Notes: a model not told the origin generated them from the letters alone. Positions 11,781-24,599 are shown, counted from the first letter of the stretch. The stretch: 64,000 nt of DNA from Sphagnum compactum (GCA_965153455.1 OZ234502.1:8029495-8093494); one strand, 5' to 3'. Numbers and translations: made by a program.

Positions 11781-13809
11781 AATATTAGCAAGTCTGAAAT
11801 ATGTGAAATTAGACATTTAAAAATTTGGGCGTAAATATTTTTTTCAAAATTTTGAAACCCTGCTCAAGTTTTTTGAAAGTTAACTTTAAAATAAATTAAA
11901 AATCAAGGCAAGTCTTGTAAATTCTTCTAAAGCTTGGACTTGATGAATCTTTAAAAAAATCTGAGAACCACCCGACATTGGTAACCACTTGCCACTAGTT
12001 TGAATATACCATGTTCTGTAGAGCAATTGTGGGACACAATATTGTTCAATTTGGGGCATTACACTCCTAAGGTCCCTTGATAGCCACATTTTACTATTTA
12101 TTATTAATTTGAATAGGTTTTTATTAATGTTGGGTGGTTCTTGATTTCTATGAAATGAAAAACTTTTATTCGAGTTCTAAAAACTAAATTATAACATTTC
12201 AGTTCTGATTCAATAAGGAAATCAATTTCAGTTCCAATTCTAAAAATTAAACTCGATTCTGGTTTAGTTTTAGGTAACTTGGATTAGAACCAATGGTTAA
12301 CTTCTGGTTAGCACTTCATTTTAATCTCTATTTTGTTTTCAAAAATATTGGTTTTGCTGTCAGTTCAACATATAAATGGAATTTAAAATGTGAACGTGAA
12401 GTGGTTTTTGTGGTTTTTTATTTTCAGAATTTGCAAAAGTAAAAAACATCAGATTTTTATGTTTGGTTCCAGTAGGTAGTCAATAATATAGAAGGATGCT
12501 TAATTTAAAAAATTTTCATATTGTTTTATAACAAAATTTGGCTAAATCTTCTTATGGTTGATCATCACTTTGGCTACATCACAAAATCAATGAAACCGGA
12601 CACTCTACCCAAATGCTAAAGAAAAACTAGGTCTCCATTAGAAAAGAATCCTCTATCAATCATTAAAAAGAAGGGATTCTTGTTTAGGCATTGATGGTGC
12701 CTCACTCACTCACGGTCTCTTTCCATTAGCTTGCTTTTGTCAATCTTAAGTTCTTCCAAACACACATACAACTCATGTTACAAAGGAAAACCTTAGAATG
12801 TGTAAGAGTTCCCAACCTTTCCTCTTCTATTTTTATCCTATCACTACCTATTTTTCCTACATAATGACCGAGCTAATTGACTCCTCTCCCATTGTCCTTC
12901 ATCTTTGCCCTTGAAATTTGTCTCTTCTTGAGTGACCTTTGAGCTATCACCTTTGAAACTTTTGTTTGCTTGCTCATGATTTTCCAATTTTCAACTCTTA
13001 CTTGACATTTGCACAACATCATGTAAGTGTAAAAAGTTTGGGTGTATAAATGTAAATGATTTACACTCACACATGATTTACACATCGCATATACATCTAT
13101 TGACACTTACATTCACAACACTAGTTAGAAAAATGAAGTTTGATTAGTAAAAACTGAATCAAAATTAAGTCTATTTTTGGAACCAGTTCTAATATCAGAT
13201 TTGATTGTTTTTTAAAGAATCGAACCCATAATCAAACTCCTAATTCCATTTGTGTGTGGAATAGGAATGGAAACTAAGATTTTTGAAAGTGAAATTGTTT
13301 GAAAAAAAAAAGACTAAACTGGTGGCCAACCGAGGGTTAACTAACAGTTAACTACTGATTCCAATCTAAGGTTACTTGAAACCGGACTAGAACTAGGGTT
13401 TGATTTTAAGAATTGGAATCAAAACGAACACCAATTTTTTTTTGAGGGGGAAGAACCTTCACTAGAGCTGAAAAAAAAATCAAGAACTGACCAACACTGG
13501 CCCTGGTCTGATTCTTCAAAAATATAAATCCCAATTCCAATTTCCAAGAACCAATTTAGACTTGGTTTTTATTAACTGGAATGAAAATTGATGATGCTAA
13601 CTAACCCTTGAAACAAACCAGGTAACCACCAACACCGGTTCAAACTTCAATCCAAAAGCTTCCCTTACCTCAATTTAGAACTTTTCATCAAGATGTTTGC
13701 AATTCAATGGAACATGCCCATCTATCATATGCACAGGTAGTACTCCAAACATCGCTCACACATTAGAGTTGTCCATAAAGTCACCTTATCTTCCCCCTTG
13801 TCTTTGAGC
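11780..13809. other. AT-rich intergenic, ggttcc-type degenerate repeats
   Basis: No open frame resembles a protein. Words such as ggaaccaattctaaaaatt and aaccagttctaat around 12130-12330 and 13140-13680 resemble the degenerate repeat of RGLG intron 7. Confidence 0.4.
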
Positions 13810-14035
13810 CTCCTTTCACCCCTATCCCCTGTTTCAGTGGTATCCTCAAAGTAAGGAGAAATTGTCAAATCTTAGTATGGGTCAGGAGTAATTATAACAG
13901 GTAGGAGCAGTGAAAATATATGTAGCAGCAGTGAAGGCGCTCAGAAAAACTGAAAGAGGATGTAGGCCTAACTCAGTTTACCACAAACGGTGATGGTTTT
14001 TCGAGTTTCACTCCCTATTTAATGCTAATGTAGGT
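13810..14035. repeat. Third copy of the 11.3-11.8 kb repeat
   Basis: The stretch containing gtggtatcctcaaagtaa, aggagcagtgaaaatatatgtagcagcagtg and gatggtttttcgagtttcac aligns in order with the copies at 11340-11780, which are two kilobases away in the same orientation. This supports a dispersed repeat family rather than only a tandem duplication. Confidence 0.65.
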
Positions 14036-14381
14036 TCTTTGCAGTTTCTTTTTTGAGTCTCACCCTTGGTATGACCAAACTCAGGATTCTGGTGCTGTGT
14101 TTTCCTTACTTTATGGATAACTCTATCAGGTCAAGTTCAAGCCAAAATTTTATGCCCATCTTTTCATACCAATAAATATTCTCTTCACTATGAGCAGAGC
14201 CAATAAAGGCAAACCAGGAACATGCATTCACAAATCCATAAAGATCCCATAGTCTATTTGCTCGAAGGTCCCCTTCCCTTTTACATGCCACTTTCAAAAA
14301 GCCTATTGGCATATGCAGGCATCTTCCATGTCACCCTTTTAACACCTCTTATCCAGGGCACTAGTAATTGTCTTTGGCTTA

Positions 14382-14748
14382 GAGCATTTTCACCGGTGCT
14401 CAGTATGTCACTCTGGATAATAAAATTAAATGTCTAAGTTGAGCTGTTTCTTTTTTTTGGCAACCCCACCAATAAAACTGTAACTTGAACTGCAAATACG
14501 TGGGGACTACTAATAGCAAACCACCTGGACCAATCATTGTGATCGACCAATCAAAATACTGAGCCGGTCCAATTTATTACACTCTTTTTTGGAGGTGCAC
14601 AACTGTGTTGCGCCTTTCACCAGCCACGGCAAGGTGCACGAATTTGGTGCAGAAAAACCAGTTTCCTGAGCTAAACCGGCACATTTTGACTTTTTCACAA
14701 TAAATTTCACTCTCTAAAGTCACATACTGAGCACCTGTGGAGATGCTC
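14382..14748. mobile_element. PIF/Harbinger-like MITE, copy 1 (367 bp)
   Basis: Terminal inverted repeats of about 20 bp: GAGCATTTTCACCGGTGCTC on the left, and GAGCACCTGTGGAGATGCTC on the right (its inverse complement apart from a few bases). The element is flanked on both sides by TTA (14379-14381 and 14749-14751). A 3-bp TTA/TAA target duplication is the hallmark of PIF/Harbinger and its Tourist-like MITEs. No transposase is encoded. The internal core agcaaaccacctggaccaatc is shared with copies at 45540 and 63157. Confidence 0.88.
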
Positions 14749-14749
14749 T

Positions 14750-15640
14750 TATTCTCTCACTCTGTCTCTCTCCAATTTGCCTTGCTGCTTATAAACATGA
14801 CTCAGCCTTTCATCACTGTGCAGGTTACCTTACAAGGATTACCTAGAAAGTGCTTACTTGGCAGAATTGGCCTCCTGTTTACCAGTCCCTAATTCATAAC
14901 CGGCTTTAGGGGCTGACTTGCTGATGTGTCACTTCCTAATTGGACATCCATGTCCCCATTTATATTGCATATTAAGCTGTGTTGTATCTCCAATATGTGT
15001 TGTGAAGAAAAAAGTGATCCATATCCATTCCATGTATGGATGATAAATGATCCACATCCACATGCTAAGCAAGTTATGGATATAAAGGATGCTCATTATG
15101 TAGAGTAATCAGCTCAACAACCGTTGGTTACCTAGTTCATAATCTCCCTCCTAATGCTCCCATGCATTTTACAGATTTGTAAGATAGGTTGGTGTATAAG
15201 GTTTCCCCCATCCAAAACTTACTCCTTTTTACATTGGGGAAGCCTAGTTGCATGGGGGAACATTTGTTGTTCTTGGACATGGGAACATAAATAAACACAA
15301 AATTTATCACAAATTCAGGGTCAATATACCCCTTGAAATTGAAGTGGGATTTAGAAGAGGAGGTGAGAATGTGGGACATTTTTGCTCATCTATGAGCAAT
15401 TCTCCTATTTACTTGTATGGAAGTTACAAGGACATTGATGAGTTCCGTAATCAACAGTACTTTCGTTCCGGTATAAGGCACTATTCTCTAGTATATACTC
15501 GATAAGCAATGTGCAATTGAGTGGGTCCAATTTGCAATGTAAATTGTCATGAAGTGCTAGTTGGGTATGGTTTGTCATCTATGATTATTTGTCAACATCC
15601 CAAGTGGGGGGTTTTAACTTACTTTTTGGAGTTCGAGCAT
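14750..15640. other. Intergenic, nothing recognised
   Basis: An open frame of 85 codons at 15248-15505 (plus) has no recognisable family and ordinary composition, so it was not called as a gene. No RNA gene was seen. Confidence 0.4.
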
Positions 15641-15645
15641 GTGAT

Positions 15646-15804
15646 TGTGCCACATTTTTCAAAATCACATGGCCGTAATTTCAATTCGGAAGAGCCCAAG
15701 CCAGGAAGACCTAAGGGCCAAGGACTGTGCCACATTTTTCAAAACCACATGGCCATAATTTCAATTCGGAAGAGCCCAAGCCAGGAAGACCTAAGGGCCG
15801 AGGT
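15646..15804. repeat. Two 80-bp tandem repeats, nearly identical
   Basis: Unit 1 (15646-15725) and unit 2 (15726-15804) both begin tgtgccacatttttcaaaa and end gaagacctaagggcc, with only a few substitutions. The high identity implies a recent duplication. A frame stays open across both units, but there is no known protein similarity. Confidence 0.92.
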
Positions 15805-16159
15805 TGGCTCACCACACATGACAATGAATACTTGCACAAGTGCATAAGCATATAGGTAAACAACCTTTAGAGAAATGTAAACAAGCATTCCAAAACGGTA
15901 ATCATCTTACATATAAACAACACATTAGAGTGATGAGTAAAGTAAGGAAAACACAGCACCAAAACCTTGAGTTTGGTCATCATACATGACGAGGTGAGAT
16001 TCAAAAACAACCTGCAAAAAAGGTACATTAGCATTCACCGCGTTTTATAAGCTCTAAAAGGAAAGGAGTGTTCATGACGCAGATATCAAGCAAGGAGTCA
16101 AACATAGACTATGAAGCATGTGGCATGGTGAATTGTTTTTTTTGAAGTCAATGGAAATA

Positions 16160-16389
16160 AATAATTGGGCCCTGACAACACAGGACAGGGACTATTGCAT
16201 TGGATCCAACTTTTGCAAGTTTTACCTTGTTAAAACCAGTTTCACATTGGATGAAGCAGTTTCTTTGGTGAAAGTGTTTAGACCGTTTAGATTGGAATGG
16301 ATTGTTTTGGCGTTCAGAGTGTGGATGCGGTGAGTAGATGTACAACATCTTATCTATTGGCAGGGCCCATGTGTTTGTGATGCATTGTT
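16160..16389 (+). repeat. Dispersed ~220-bp repeat, copy A (GGGCCCTG ends)
   Basis: Bounded by GGGCCCTG (16167-16174) and its inverse CAGGGCCC (16361-16368), then atgtgtttgtgatgc. An inverted copy lies at 50801-51022 and shares internal words such as attggatccaacttttg, gtgtttaga and gatgtacaacatctt. It behaves like a small nonautonomous element; its class and target duplication are not resolved. Confidence 0.75.
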
Positions 16390-16495
16390 TTAAGAGTGTT
16401 TAATCCATTGTCAATCACAAGCCTCCATACATAACCAACCATCTAACACAATTACTAACATCAGGTCCACCATGTAGACTCGATTTTTTGGGTGG

Positions 16496-16524
16496 GGAAG
16501 GAAGGAAGGAAGGAAGGAAGGAAA
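16496..16524. repeat. GGAA tetranucleotide microsatellite
   Basis: About seven GGAA units in a row. Simple sequence; no function inferred. Confidence 0.9.
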
Positions 16525-17912
16525 TGGAGGGCCTCACATCATCACATGAAGATTAGGCTTACTTGTTGGATCAAGAAGTACACAGGTCACGACACAAATG
16601 ACATGTAAAACACTACACGCATGCATGCTTTTATATTTGTGCATTGTTTGCATGTAGGCTTGCTTACACCTTGCAAAAAATTCCAAAAAAAATGTAATAA
16701 TGCCCATCTAGGCCGGCATTTTGAGCCTGTCAATGTTTCTATTTATTTGTTATTATTTTTTTTTCCGTGGTATCTGGTGGGTAGGACCCGGTATCACAAG
16801 ATTTTTTAAATAATAAAAAAAAACCCACCGTAATTTTCAGACTGTGTAAAGCCCTTACCCACTGGTTATTTCGTCAAAAAAGCCTGCAACTGGAGGTTAT
16901 TTTATTCTGGGTTTTTGAATAAATTGTTTAATATATTAAATTGTTTAATTAATTTTCATTGGGTGTCACAGTCAAAATCAAATTGTGTTTTTTGCATTAT
17001 CATAAGTGTTAACAAGTTTGGTCTTGAATGTCATTCGCAATACAAATTTTGCAATATGTGACCAAACATGCCTCTTAGCCCGGTTGCATTAAATGCAAGT
17101 CATAATAAAATTCAAAAAATTTCTCAATGCAAATTTTACAATATGTGATCAAACATATCTCTTTGCACAGTTGCATTAGATACAAGTCATAACAAAATTC
17201 AACAATCTCACGGTGAGTTTTGTTATTTGATACAAAAAAAATTTAGAACTTTATTAATAACAATTTGTAAACATGCATGACAAAATGAAAAGGTCAAAAG
17301 GAAAAAAGGGTCTGGACTTGGTATGACTTTAAGAAAACTCTAATAAGTCTTTTTTTGGGGAGCTGACATGCCTGAGCAGAAAATGCAGCACAGGGGAAAG
17401 CTGAGCTACCCCATGTAGTTGCAGCTGGATGCAAGAAGCCATAGCTGTGGTGTTCTCAAAAGTGGAAGTTTCCATTTTAAGATGACTAATAATAATACCC
17501 TTGTTGGGTAGTTGGCTGTCTTTCCATGGGTTCTGAAAAGAGGATAAGAAGTTAGTTGTGCATGTGGCTCTGCAATTTTGTATTGGGTTTTGTTCATGTC
17601 ATATGTTGTCTGGTTGTCTGCAGTTTGAAGTTTGGATGGCATCAATAATTACTTTATATCCTCTACCATTTTCACACTATCATTCAAACTTCAAATGAGT
17701 GAGTGTGAGGTAAGGCCCCAGGGTTTGGCCATTCCCAAAACAAGGAGCCTAAGAAGAGGCTGCAGCCGAGTCCCACAGTCCCCCATTTGGACAATGTCCC
17801 CTCTCCATGGGGGAAGACAAATCAGCAAAGGGTCCTTATTGCAGGCAGTACAAAACTATTGCCTGCTTCTTCTTTCCCCGACTGCCCCTTTGCCTGACTA
17901 CTGCATGTCTGG
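16525..17912. other. Intergenic, nothing coding recognised
   Basis: AT-rich up to about 17300, then of more even composition. Near 17040-17200 two similar stretches (caatatgtgaccaaacatgcctctt and caatatgtgatcaaacatatctctt, each followed by gttgcattaaatgcaagtcat-like words) show a local duplication with a period of about 107 bp. Confidence 0.5.
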
Positions 17913-17974
17913 TGGTGCCCAAATACATCTTCGTGGTGCCCAAACACATCTTCGTGGTGCCCAGACACACTTTG
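17913..17974. repeat. 21-bp minisatellite, three units
   Basis: Three units of tggtgcccaaacacatcttcg-type sequence at 17913, 17934 and 17955. Because 21 is a multiple of three, overlapping frames stay open on both strands and give a false coding impression. Confidence 0.9.
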
Positions 17975-18603
17975 GCCACCCATGTTATGTATGTTTTGGC
18001 CTGCATGGTGTTGAGTATAGCCCCAAAACGTGCATAACACAACCCAAAAAGTGTCTGGGCAGATAATGCAAAAAAAAGAGCAAGCGATACTTTTGTATTG
18101 TCTACAACAAGGACCCGTTGCTGATTGAACTACAGACTTGCATTATGCACCTTTTTTCCAGTATACAATCACACATAACACACAACAACAAATTTTAGAC
18201 AGAAAATCCACCTGAAGAAAAAGGTCAATTGCAACCTATCTGAACAGTGAAGAATTTGTAAAGCTCTTTCTGGTGAGTGCCTGCCATTTCTGGATCCAAA
18301 GCTCATCAAATTCGATGCTTGGGTTTTTCTTTCTTTTCAGCCTGCAAGGCAGACTGAGCTGAGGAGCTACATTTCCAGTAGATAATATACTGACCATTTT
18401 CAATTAGCTGCAGGCCATCCAATAGAACAGATTCCGAAACCCAATTCCACATTCAAGAGTTTCAAGAGATGACAAATTAATGTATTGTACTACACTCTCT
18501 GCACCATCATGTGTGTGAGTGTTTTCTTTCGTTTTTTTTGGCCCCCCTCTGTGGACACTGATTTTTTTCCTTTGAAGAAGAGCTTAATGAACTTCTTTCC
18601 TCC

Positions 18604-21600
18604 TTAAACCTTTTGAAACACTCCTGAAACAGTTGGGATTTTGTTCAAGTGTTTCAAAGATTTTTCAGCAAGCTGTCTGGTGGAATTGTTTCCATATCGG
18701 AAGGCATCAACAATACCAGCTTGAACATTTGGGTCTCCCAAGATGGGACGAGCCAGGTCTCCATTACGGAGAAGCCGCTCCACTATCCACATTGCCCTCT
18801 CCCTCAACACCTCTGTGCGGTGCTCTTGCATTATTGTGAGTATTGGTTGTATTGCACCTGCTTGTTGCAGGACCTGCAAAATGCACACAAGATTCCACAA
18901 ATACGAGTGTGTTTCATGAATGTTCAGAAAAACCAGGTTTGCCATCCGAACTGCAGAAACTCCCCTTGATGTTACTGGGCAAGAAAGGAGAGCAAACAAG
19001 CCAGGGAGAAGTACAAACCTGTGAACTGCGTTCAACATCAATAGTATCCATCATGAGCGTGGACAGCGTCCCTAGTGCAGCCTCGACAATACTTGGGTTC
19101 TTGTGGTCTAGGCAGGCAACCAGAGGTGATACAGCATTTGCCTCTAGAAGACAAAATGTCTCCTTTGCTGAGCATATACCTCCATGCACAGGGCACAACC
19201 CAGAGGGTAGGCTTGGGCGCTTCACACACCCGAGCCAGTCCATGAACACTCCTTTTGATTGTGGCAAGTCTGGAAATTCAGATAGATCCTTTGATTTCCT
19301 TGAAAGATTTTCCAAGGCAACTGCTGCACACCTCTCAACATCATCTAAACCTGCCGATTGTAGAAAGGATGTGAACAAAGGTGTGAAATTGTATTCCATA
19401 GCCAGAGCTTGAATGTCCTTGTCATCTAAAGCGTAGGTGAAGCGAGACAGTATGCCCACCAAACCACTTTGTAAGGGTGCCATGTGACGCCCAGAACCAG
19501 TGCAACTAATTCCCCTTCGCAAATCTTGGATTCGATTGATGATGACAGGTAAGGCGCCTTCATCTAGCAAAGCATGAGTAAGGTTGAGGTCATCCATGGG
19601 TAGATTCGCAAGCAGGCCAGCTGCAGCTGCCTGTTCCCCCATCTCACTGTCAGATCTCAGAAGCCTCAACAATGTGCTAAGCTGGTGCGTCGTCACTCGA
19701 AGGCCATCGGCCAACTCCTGCCCCATATGTGTAGAGAGAAGGAACAAAAGCTTCACAGAAGTCACTCGCAGATCTGGATGAGGAGCTTCCAGAAATTGGA
19801 TAAGTGTCACAGTTGCTCCTGCACTCTTGATATGTGAAACTATTTTTCCAATCGCTCGAGGTGATGATGCCAGTCCAACCAACACCTGAATTCAGCACAC
19901 AACAGGAAGCCAAATGGGTTTGTGTTTTAAGCTTTCAATGCCAAGATGTCATTGTCTCCTAAAGAGTATATGCAGAGGAACTGACCTGCAACAGCTTCAC
20001 CTCAATTGCTGGGCCAATGTTGCTAATCAAATGCAAGAAATTGTGGACAATGGGTCTTGAAGTCAACGTGTTTCCATCTGCATCAACAGGAACAGTTTCC
20101 CAGTTTCCACTTGAATTCACGATGTTGGCAAGTGTAGTTGCCGAGACCTCCTTGAGCTTTATCGGGATGTGGTTGGGTCCAATTAGAAAGAGATCGCGCA
20201 TGAGTGGGGCCAATACACCAGCCTTGATCAAGTAACTCCCATTGCTCTCAAGTGTTGATAAGCTACAGAGTGCCTTCAATGCTGCTGCCCGTGCTGCAGG
20301 ACTGTTGCTGCGAAGCATCTCCACTAGTGCAGTCGTCACCGTCCTTGCGGCTTTGGTTTTATCTTCACTAGTCAGTGGAACAAGTGCCAATTCTTCTGCC
20401 ATTTCTATGCGTATTTCCTCATTTCCTGTCATCAAAATCACCACAAAACACTGTATTCATCGAGCATTTCAAGAATATAAGAAGCAGATGATGATGACGA
20501 TGATGATGCACACAAACAGGCAGGTGTGTCATACAGCTACCTTCAACCAGGCGTGTGAGAAGTGGCTGAATCCGTCCATTCTCTGCCATCTGTCGGACAT
20601 TTTTGTCACATCCCTCCAGATTTGTCAGTGCCTGCTCAGCATTGTAAATTGCTTCCAAATTTTCAGACCTGCTGCTGAGCATTCCCACTAGAAGAAGAAT
20701 AGCACCATTGGTTGCACCAATCTTTTCACATAGTGAATATGATTTTGACAGCTCAAATAACAGTGCTACTGCTGCCTCCCGCTCCTGCGACAAATCCCTT
20801 GAAAGGCACTTGACTGCAAGCCGTATCAAATCTGTCTCCCCTACAATATCCTGCAAGATTGATTGATGATGAATTCATGGGTCAGGAAGGAAACATATGT
20901 GCTCCTGCCAAACTATCCCAACTGGATGGGTTCCAATTTCTGATTCAATGTTTTGACACTTACATCAAACAAATGGGTTGTGCAACCCATTTGTACACCA
21001 CAAGGTGCTTGACAGAAATGAGGATACTTTCAGAGAAAGAAAAGTTCATCACCTTGTTATCATCATCATCTTCCACAAGTAAGCGCAGAGTGGCAAGTGC
21101 AGTGCATCGCACTTCCACCCCATTTTCAGCACCATTCTTCAAGCGGCTCTCTATCAAAGGTATAAGGCCTGTACTGCGAATGCGGTACTTATTGAACTTG
21201 TTTTTGCGACATAGGGCTTGCAAGTCATTCAAAGCAAACAAAACATCCTCCTTTGAACTGTCAGCTGCACTGATAAGTTGTCCCGCAATGTCAACACGAG
21301 CTTGTTCATTCCGACCTGTCCATTCATCAATGGTGTTGCGAAGAGCAAGGCTAGGTTTGAGTGAGGTTGTGTGAACCTGCTCGCCAGTAATTGGGCAGAT
21401 GGTTGGTCTTCCACTGTCAAGGCATTCCTGGAACCATCTCTTGATTGCCGATCGCTCATATGTCTGCCCACTCTCGAGCGTCACAGGGTCCTGCATCAGT
21501 TGCTTGGTCAAAGGACAAATGAAGGTGTCATAGAGAGGCTCAAGACGTTTGTGAGAAGGGTGCACATGGGTATGAGCATCATCCGATAAACTTGGCTGTG

Positions 21601-22309
21601 CATTCAATTGCAACCAAATCTCAAACATCTTTCCTATCACATTCATCATACGCAAATCCTCAGCATCCTGCGACTCCTCCACATCGCGTCTCAAGAGCTC
21701 AAGCTCACTCTTGAAAGCAGTTGGATCCTGAGACAGATCCTCAATCCCAACTGTGCGTGCAATGTCCATCAAAATGCCTGTCTGAACTGCAGTGTTGCTT
21801 AGAATGCCTTCGTTTTCTCGTTCAAGGGTTTGGCATAGGCGTGCCTCATTCTCTTTGACTGGATAAAGAGAGTGTTCCATGTCTTGAGCAAGCGAACCGA
21901 TTGACCCCTTTCTGTTGTCATCCCCCCCATTGTTGTCACTCACAACAACAGACGACACAGGAATTTGGCTTAAGCTTCTTCCCATACTCTGAGTCACATC
22001 TTCCAGCTGCTTGGCCACCTGCCGACAATGCAACAGAAGATAGATGCGACTCTTATTGGTGCAGAAGCTGATGAGCTTTTGTGCACTCTCGACAGGCCGG
22101 ATCAATGACTCCACAAGCTCCTTCAGCACAAGTACTGAAGTTTGATCTTCTTCCCCATTTTGCAACTCTACCGCAACTGTCTTCACAATGTCCAAGAAAT
22201 CCCCTAGTAGCTGAAAATTCTCTTGCTCCACCACCACCTTGCCTGCTGCCCTGGACAACTCTGTCACCTTTTCAATGAGGGCCTTTGTGGCTGCTGCTGG
22301 CTCTCCCAT
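18604..22309 (-). CDS. U-box/armadillo-repeat E3 ubiquitin ligase (PUB42/43/44 type)
   Basis: Plant U-box ligase of the group containing PUB42, PUB43 and PUB44/SAUL1, which ubiquitinate targets in senescence, ABA and immune regulation. Five exons on the minus strand: 21053-22309, 20541-20850, 19986-20425, 19019-19885 and 18604-18873 (including the stop). All have GT..AG borders and consistent phases, giving about 1047 residues. That is close to the long PUB42 form and longer than the ~800-residue PUB43/44. Residues 1-240 are a helical N-terminal region. The U-box is at about 258-332 (LYDTFICPLTKQLMQDPV, then CPITGE). Armadillo-like helical repeats occupy about 345-1040, with typical words such as AGVLAPL, LANIVNS and GALPVII. 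The start is the first Met of the long exon 1 frame and matches family N-termini that begin a few residues before a helix. The upstream region (22310-23700) carries microsatellites and probably the 5' UTR. Confidence 0.95.
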
Positions 22310-23455
22310 TGCTTACCGCCTCCTATGGTACAAAAAAAAAACTCTCTCACAAGATCATCATCGCCATCAACTCTCTCACAAAAAAGAAGACTCATCAACT
22401 AGATCTCTCACGAGACCATCATCAACTCTCTCAGAACTTGATCATGTGATGTATGCATGCAAAAATCTTCATGAAACTGTGCAGATTGTGCACAGTCAAA
22501 TTGCTCAGCACCAAAGCTTAAATTCCAATTTTTTGTAGGATGATTTCTGTAGATTTGGGTGCGTAAGGATTTGTTGTTCCGATTGCACAGCACAGACAAC
22601 AACCCTAGAACACAAAGTTTCAAGGATTTTTTAAAAAAAATTTGTGGGGGGAAGGGGGATCCATTGAGGAACAACTTCAACAGGAGAAACTATGACTGGG
22701 GGGTATGTGATGATCTTCAAACCTGGTAGCTACGTTTGTGCCTTCGACGTTGAAGCAGGATGGAACATTATTGTGTGGAACAACAACGACCCATCTGATG
22801 AAGATGAAGAGTCAGGAGTACTGATGAGAAGTAGTACATCTAGTGACAGTTGCAGTTGTGAGCTACATTGCAACAGAAATGACACATCTTTGTAAACTTC
22901 CGAGCTTATCTCTGAAGAGCTGGCCTGCTGCAGACGAGATCACTCCAACACATTTCTACAAATCCCAAATGTCCTTTAATGCCGTTTGCGCAAGAAAACC
23001 CATCTGAATCAGGAAAACAAACAAACCCACTTCACAAGATCAGAAAATGGAAAACCAAAACTCACATGGTAAGAAGAAGAAGAAACGGGCAGCAGGTATG
23101 GGAGCTCCACCCAACAGCTGAAGCAGCAGCAGCACAGCAACAACAACAAGAGGAAGAAGTCGACAGAACCAGCGCTAACGATGTGAAGAAAGTAGACACT
23201 ACTGAAATGCATCAAGGTAACAGGGAAACAAACAACAGCAGCAGCAGCGGCAGCAGCAGCAGACGTAAAGATCAAATGGCACCAAGAAGCTTGATCCGTT
23301 GTACAAGATGACGAAAACCCAAGTGTTGATTCTCTACCCACATTTGCACACAAACAAACCAAGCTTTGCTCCTTGCAACTCAGAATTCACCAGTCCAAGA
23401 CCAGTTGACAAAGAAGAGAGATACTAAAAAAAAAAGATACAAAGAAAGACACGGT

Positions 23456-23457
<2 letters not shown>
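22310..23457. other. U-box gene 5' flank, CAG-rich
   Basis: Probable promoter and 5' UTR of the minus-strand U-box gene. Trinucleotide tracts (cagcagcag, caacaacaacaag) at 23115-23265 make long open frames in several phases on both strands. These look like composition artefacts, not genes. Confidence 0.5.
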
Positions 23458-23491
<34 letters not shown>

Positions 23492-23690
23492 AAATACCGA
23501 CAATCAAAGCAAGGAAGAAGTGGTGAAGAAGGGATGTACAGGGAGCTAGGGAGGAAGCAAAGCAAGCAAGCCAAGCAAGGGGGTTGGAAGGGGAAGCAGC
23601 AGCACTGTCAGCAGCAACAGGGGCAGGAGAACACAGACAAACAGACAGCAACAGCAACAGTGTGTGTGTGTTTGTGTGTGTGTTTTAGGT
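23458..23690. repeat. Microsatellite cluster (AG)n, CAG-rich, (GT)n
   Basis: An AG run at about 23461-23489, gcaagcaagccaagcaagg words near 23560-23580, cagcaacag words to 23655 and a GT run at about 23660-23683. All lie upstream of the U-box gene. Confidence 0.85.
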
Positions 23691-23703
23691 CAATTTTGTG
23701 TTA

Positions 23704-23953
23704 TAGCCAAATGGCGATCATCCACAGGAAGATTTAGCCACATTTGGCTACTAGTTAAATATGGAAATAAAATCTTAAAAAACCGTTCTATGGTTTTTTG
23801 GGCTACCGACTTCAACTATGTATAGAGGAAATCTGGAGATTTTTCTCTTTAATTTTGGGTCGAATTATGGCTATTGAAAATCTCAAAAAAGTGCATCATA
23901 TAGATATATATATATATATAGCACTTTTAATTTTGAATATCTCATTTTGGCTA
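23704..23953. mobile_element. Possible small MITE-like element with TAGCCAAA ends
   Basis: The left end TAGCCAAATGGCGAT and the right end ATCTCATTTTGGCTA are imperfect inverse complements about 250 bp apart. An internal palindrome TAGCCACATTTGGCTA repeats the end motif. A TA run lies near the right end. The target duplication is unclear, so this is a tentative call. Confidence 0.3.
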
Positions 23954-23973
23954 CATACATATATATATATATA
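23899..23973. repeat. Two TA dinucleotide runs
   Basis: Alternating TA at about 23902-23921 and again at 23958-23973, separated by gcacttttaattttgaatatc. Simple sequence. Confidence 0.85.
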
Positions 23974-24379
23974 GTCAGCGAAAAACAGGGCTGGGCAGCA
24001 AGCAACAGCAGCATTGATGATGGGCACAGCACACTTGTGCACAGTGGGTACTTACTCTGGTCATAATATAAAAGCGCAGTAATGAGGGTGGTGGAGGTGG
24101 AGGAGGATGGCCAGACAGTGACTACTTGGTAGGTACCACTCTTCTACCTACCTACCTACTTACTTACCTACCTATTTTACTACCTATTGCTCCTCTGCCT
24201 CCTGTAAGCTATAAAGGGACAGACTATGGAACTTTACAGACCAGTCTGAGGCGGGTATTTGATGTTTTTTTGGTAATGAAATGCCCTTCGGTGCCTTTGG
24301 GTTTCGGGTATTTAAAAACTTCAAAAACCATGAAAGAACCTGGCAAAGACCCAGTAGTGATTTTAGGCAAATATTTTCA

Positions 24380-24540
24380 AAAAAATTGAGAACCATGGTG
24401 TTGTGTGATCATCAGGCATTTGATTTTTCAATAACCATGATTAGGTATGATCATCGGGTATTTGATTTTTTTGATAACCATGGTTATATATCGAAACCAA
24501 TATTTGATTTTTTGGGGGATAATCATGGTTATCAACCCAG
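24380..24540. repeat. Degenerate ~50-bp minisatellite
   Basis: Three diverged units containing gatcatc-gg-atttgattttt followed by ataaccatg. Neighbouring words ggtatttgatgtttttttggtaatg (24255) and ttcgggtatttaaaaacttc suggest the array was once longer. Confidence 0.5.
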
Positions 24541-24599
24541 ACTGATACTCGGTAGGGGGGTTTGGTGCAGTTTCATTGCAATTTTTTGGGGTTTGGTCA

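Noticed and set aside
20859-21374. 171-codon open frame on the plus strand
   Set aside because: It lies opposite the U-box gene's exon 1 and intron 1; the minus-strand reading has clear U-box/armadillo content and consistent splice sites, so this is an antisense shadow.
22979-23737. Long plus-strand frames rich in Gln, Ser and Arg
   Set aside because: Produced by CAG, AG and GT simple repeats; frames on both strands are open and no family is recognisable.
24126-24389. 87-codon plus-strand frame starting in ctacctac repeats
   Set aside because: The start lies in simple sequence and the rest in a degenerate minisatellite; no protein similarity.
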